A program made the position numbers and the translations under genes. From NCBI GenBank assembly GCA_964058845.1, contig CAXKVR010000550.1, positions 1-19,815 on the forward strand: a stretch of DNA of 19,815 nucleotides. The letters are read 5' to 3'. Below the pieces are notes generated by a model. That model saw only the letters and a program-made list of their open reading frames with translations. It was not told where the DNA came from and did not search any database. Shown here piece by piece: positions 19,016-19,815 of the stretch. This stretch comes from Carex sylvatica. Taxonomy: Eukaryota; Streptophyta; Magnoliopsida; Poales; Cyperaceae. Every line of letters begins with the position of its first letter. The stretch's first letter is position 1.

Positions 19016-19750
19016 CCTTCAATTGGAGTATTGTGTTAGGGTTGTAAATGCCAATTATCTTGCTAAATAGAGATACTACTGGAGGGCTCCAAATATCTTT
19101 AATTGGAGTGTTGTTTCGGGGTTTTAAATGTCATATTATCTTGCTATACAGGGTCACTACTCGAGTGCTTCAAACACGTTTAATTGGAGTGTTGTTTTAG
19201 GGTTGTAAATGCCCTATTATCTAGCCATATAGAGACACTAATGGAGAGCTCCAAACACCTTCAACTGGAGTGTTTTATTAGGGTTGTAAATGCCCTATCA
19301 TCCTGCTATATAGAGACAATACTAGAGTGCTCCTAACACCTTCAATTGGAATCTTGTATTAGGGTTGTAAATGCCTTATTATCTTGATATATAGAGTAAC
19401 TACTCGAGTGCTCCAGATATCTTTAATTGGAGTGTCGTATTACGGTTGTAAATGCGCTATTAGCTTGCCATCTTGAGACACTACTAGAGTGTTCCAAACA
19501 CCTTCAACCGGAGTGTTTTATTTGGGTTGTAAATGCCCAATTATCTTTCCATCTGGAGTCACTACTCAAGTGCTCCAAAAACCTTCAATTCGAGTGTTGT
19601 ATTCGGGTTGTAATAGTCCTATTATCTTGTCATCTGGAGACACTGCTAGAGTGCTCCAAACACCTTCAATTTCAGAGTTGTATTAGGGTTGTAAATGCCC
19701 TTTTATCTTTCCATCTAAAGACACTACTAGAGTGCTCCAAACACCTTCAA
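19016..19750. repeat. Higher-order satellite block, copy 2
   Basis: Near-identical to 17434-18168. A shorter part (from CCTAACACCTTCAATTGGAA at 19332) also matches 17750 and, more diverged, 16783. The 430-bp sub-block therefore exists three times, with offsets of 967 and 1582 bp. Confidence 0.85.
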
Positions 19751-19815
19751 TTGGGGGTGTTCTATTAGGGTTGTAAATGTCCTATTGTCTTGCTATATAG
19801 AGTCACTACTCGAGT

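Larger units (their letters stand above)
16770..19815. repeat. 81-bp satellite array, about 37 monomers, open at right edge
   Basis: TTAGGGTTGTAAATG recurs every 80-82 bp from 16811 to the end of the window. Each monomer has GTGCTCCAAACACCTTCAAT followed by TGGAGTGTTGTATTAGGG, including an inverted pair CTCCAA / TTGGAG with a 10-nt loop. Two monomer types alternate irregularly: one reads GAGTCACTACTCGAG, the other GAGACACTACTAGAG. One monomer is shortened to 46 bp (between 18588 and 18634). Because 81 is a multiple of three, 27-residue repeat frames stay open (17845-18219, 19427-19768). I treat these as shadows of the repeat, not genes. Confidence 0.95.

Overview
The window looks like AT-rich, gene-poor intergenic DNA from a flowering plant, probably a eudicot. 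The evidence is a plant-type L1 LINE with an acquired RNase H domain, a plant mobile domain (PMD/MAIL-type) gene fragment, several palindromic MITEs, a tRNA-derived SINE and a plant-style satellite array. I see no intact host gene, no rRNA or true tRNA gene, and no CRISPR array. Nothing here looks prokaryotic.

Layout. 1-520: a cluster rich in CACGTG/CGTGAC words that contains a 112-bp tandem duplication. 1674-2063: a fold-back MITE, followed within a few bases by a short tRNA-derived SINE (2082-2205) with 14-bp target-site duplications (TSDs). 2276: an orphan transposon end. 3053-3418: a second fold-back MITE sharing its core hairpin with the first. 4480-5940: AT-rich minisatellites (34-bp, AAGTATTTAT-type and 91-bp units).

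6036-12261: a structurally full-length LINE with a poly(A) tail and a 12-bp target duplication. ORF1 has a DUF4283-like region and a CCHC knuckle. ORF2 has endonuclease, reverse transcriptase, zf-RVT and RNase H regions in order. Both are broken by nonsense codons and frameshifts, but every catalytic motif is still readable. Eight of the nine premature stops are TAG, a pattern that fits decay by cytosine methylation.

12375-12960: a 28-A tract and two more inverted-repeat elements. 13467-13606: a polypurine tract. 13660-16370: a 30-bp AT-rich minisatellite split by a 2.2-kb element with terminal inverted repeats. That element carries a non-coding insert with two 21-bp tandem arrays in opposite orientation. 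16376-16813: the start of a two-exon PMD gene that runs directly into an 81-bp satellite. 16770-19815: about 37 satellite monomers with two monomer types and higher-order duplications. The array runs off the right edge.

The genes do not form a pathway. The window records nested insertions, methylation-type decay and satellite expansion. The most distinctive features are the PMD gene-satellite junction and the hairpin-bearing 21-bp arrays.
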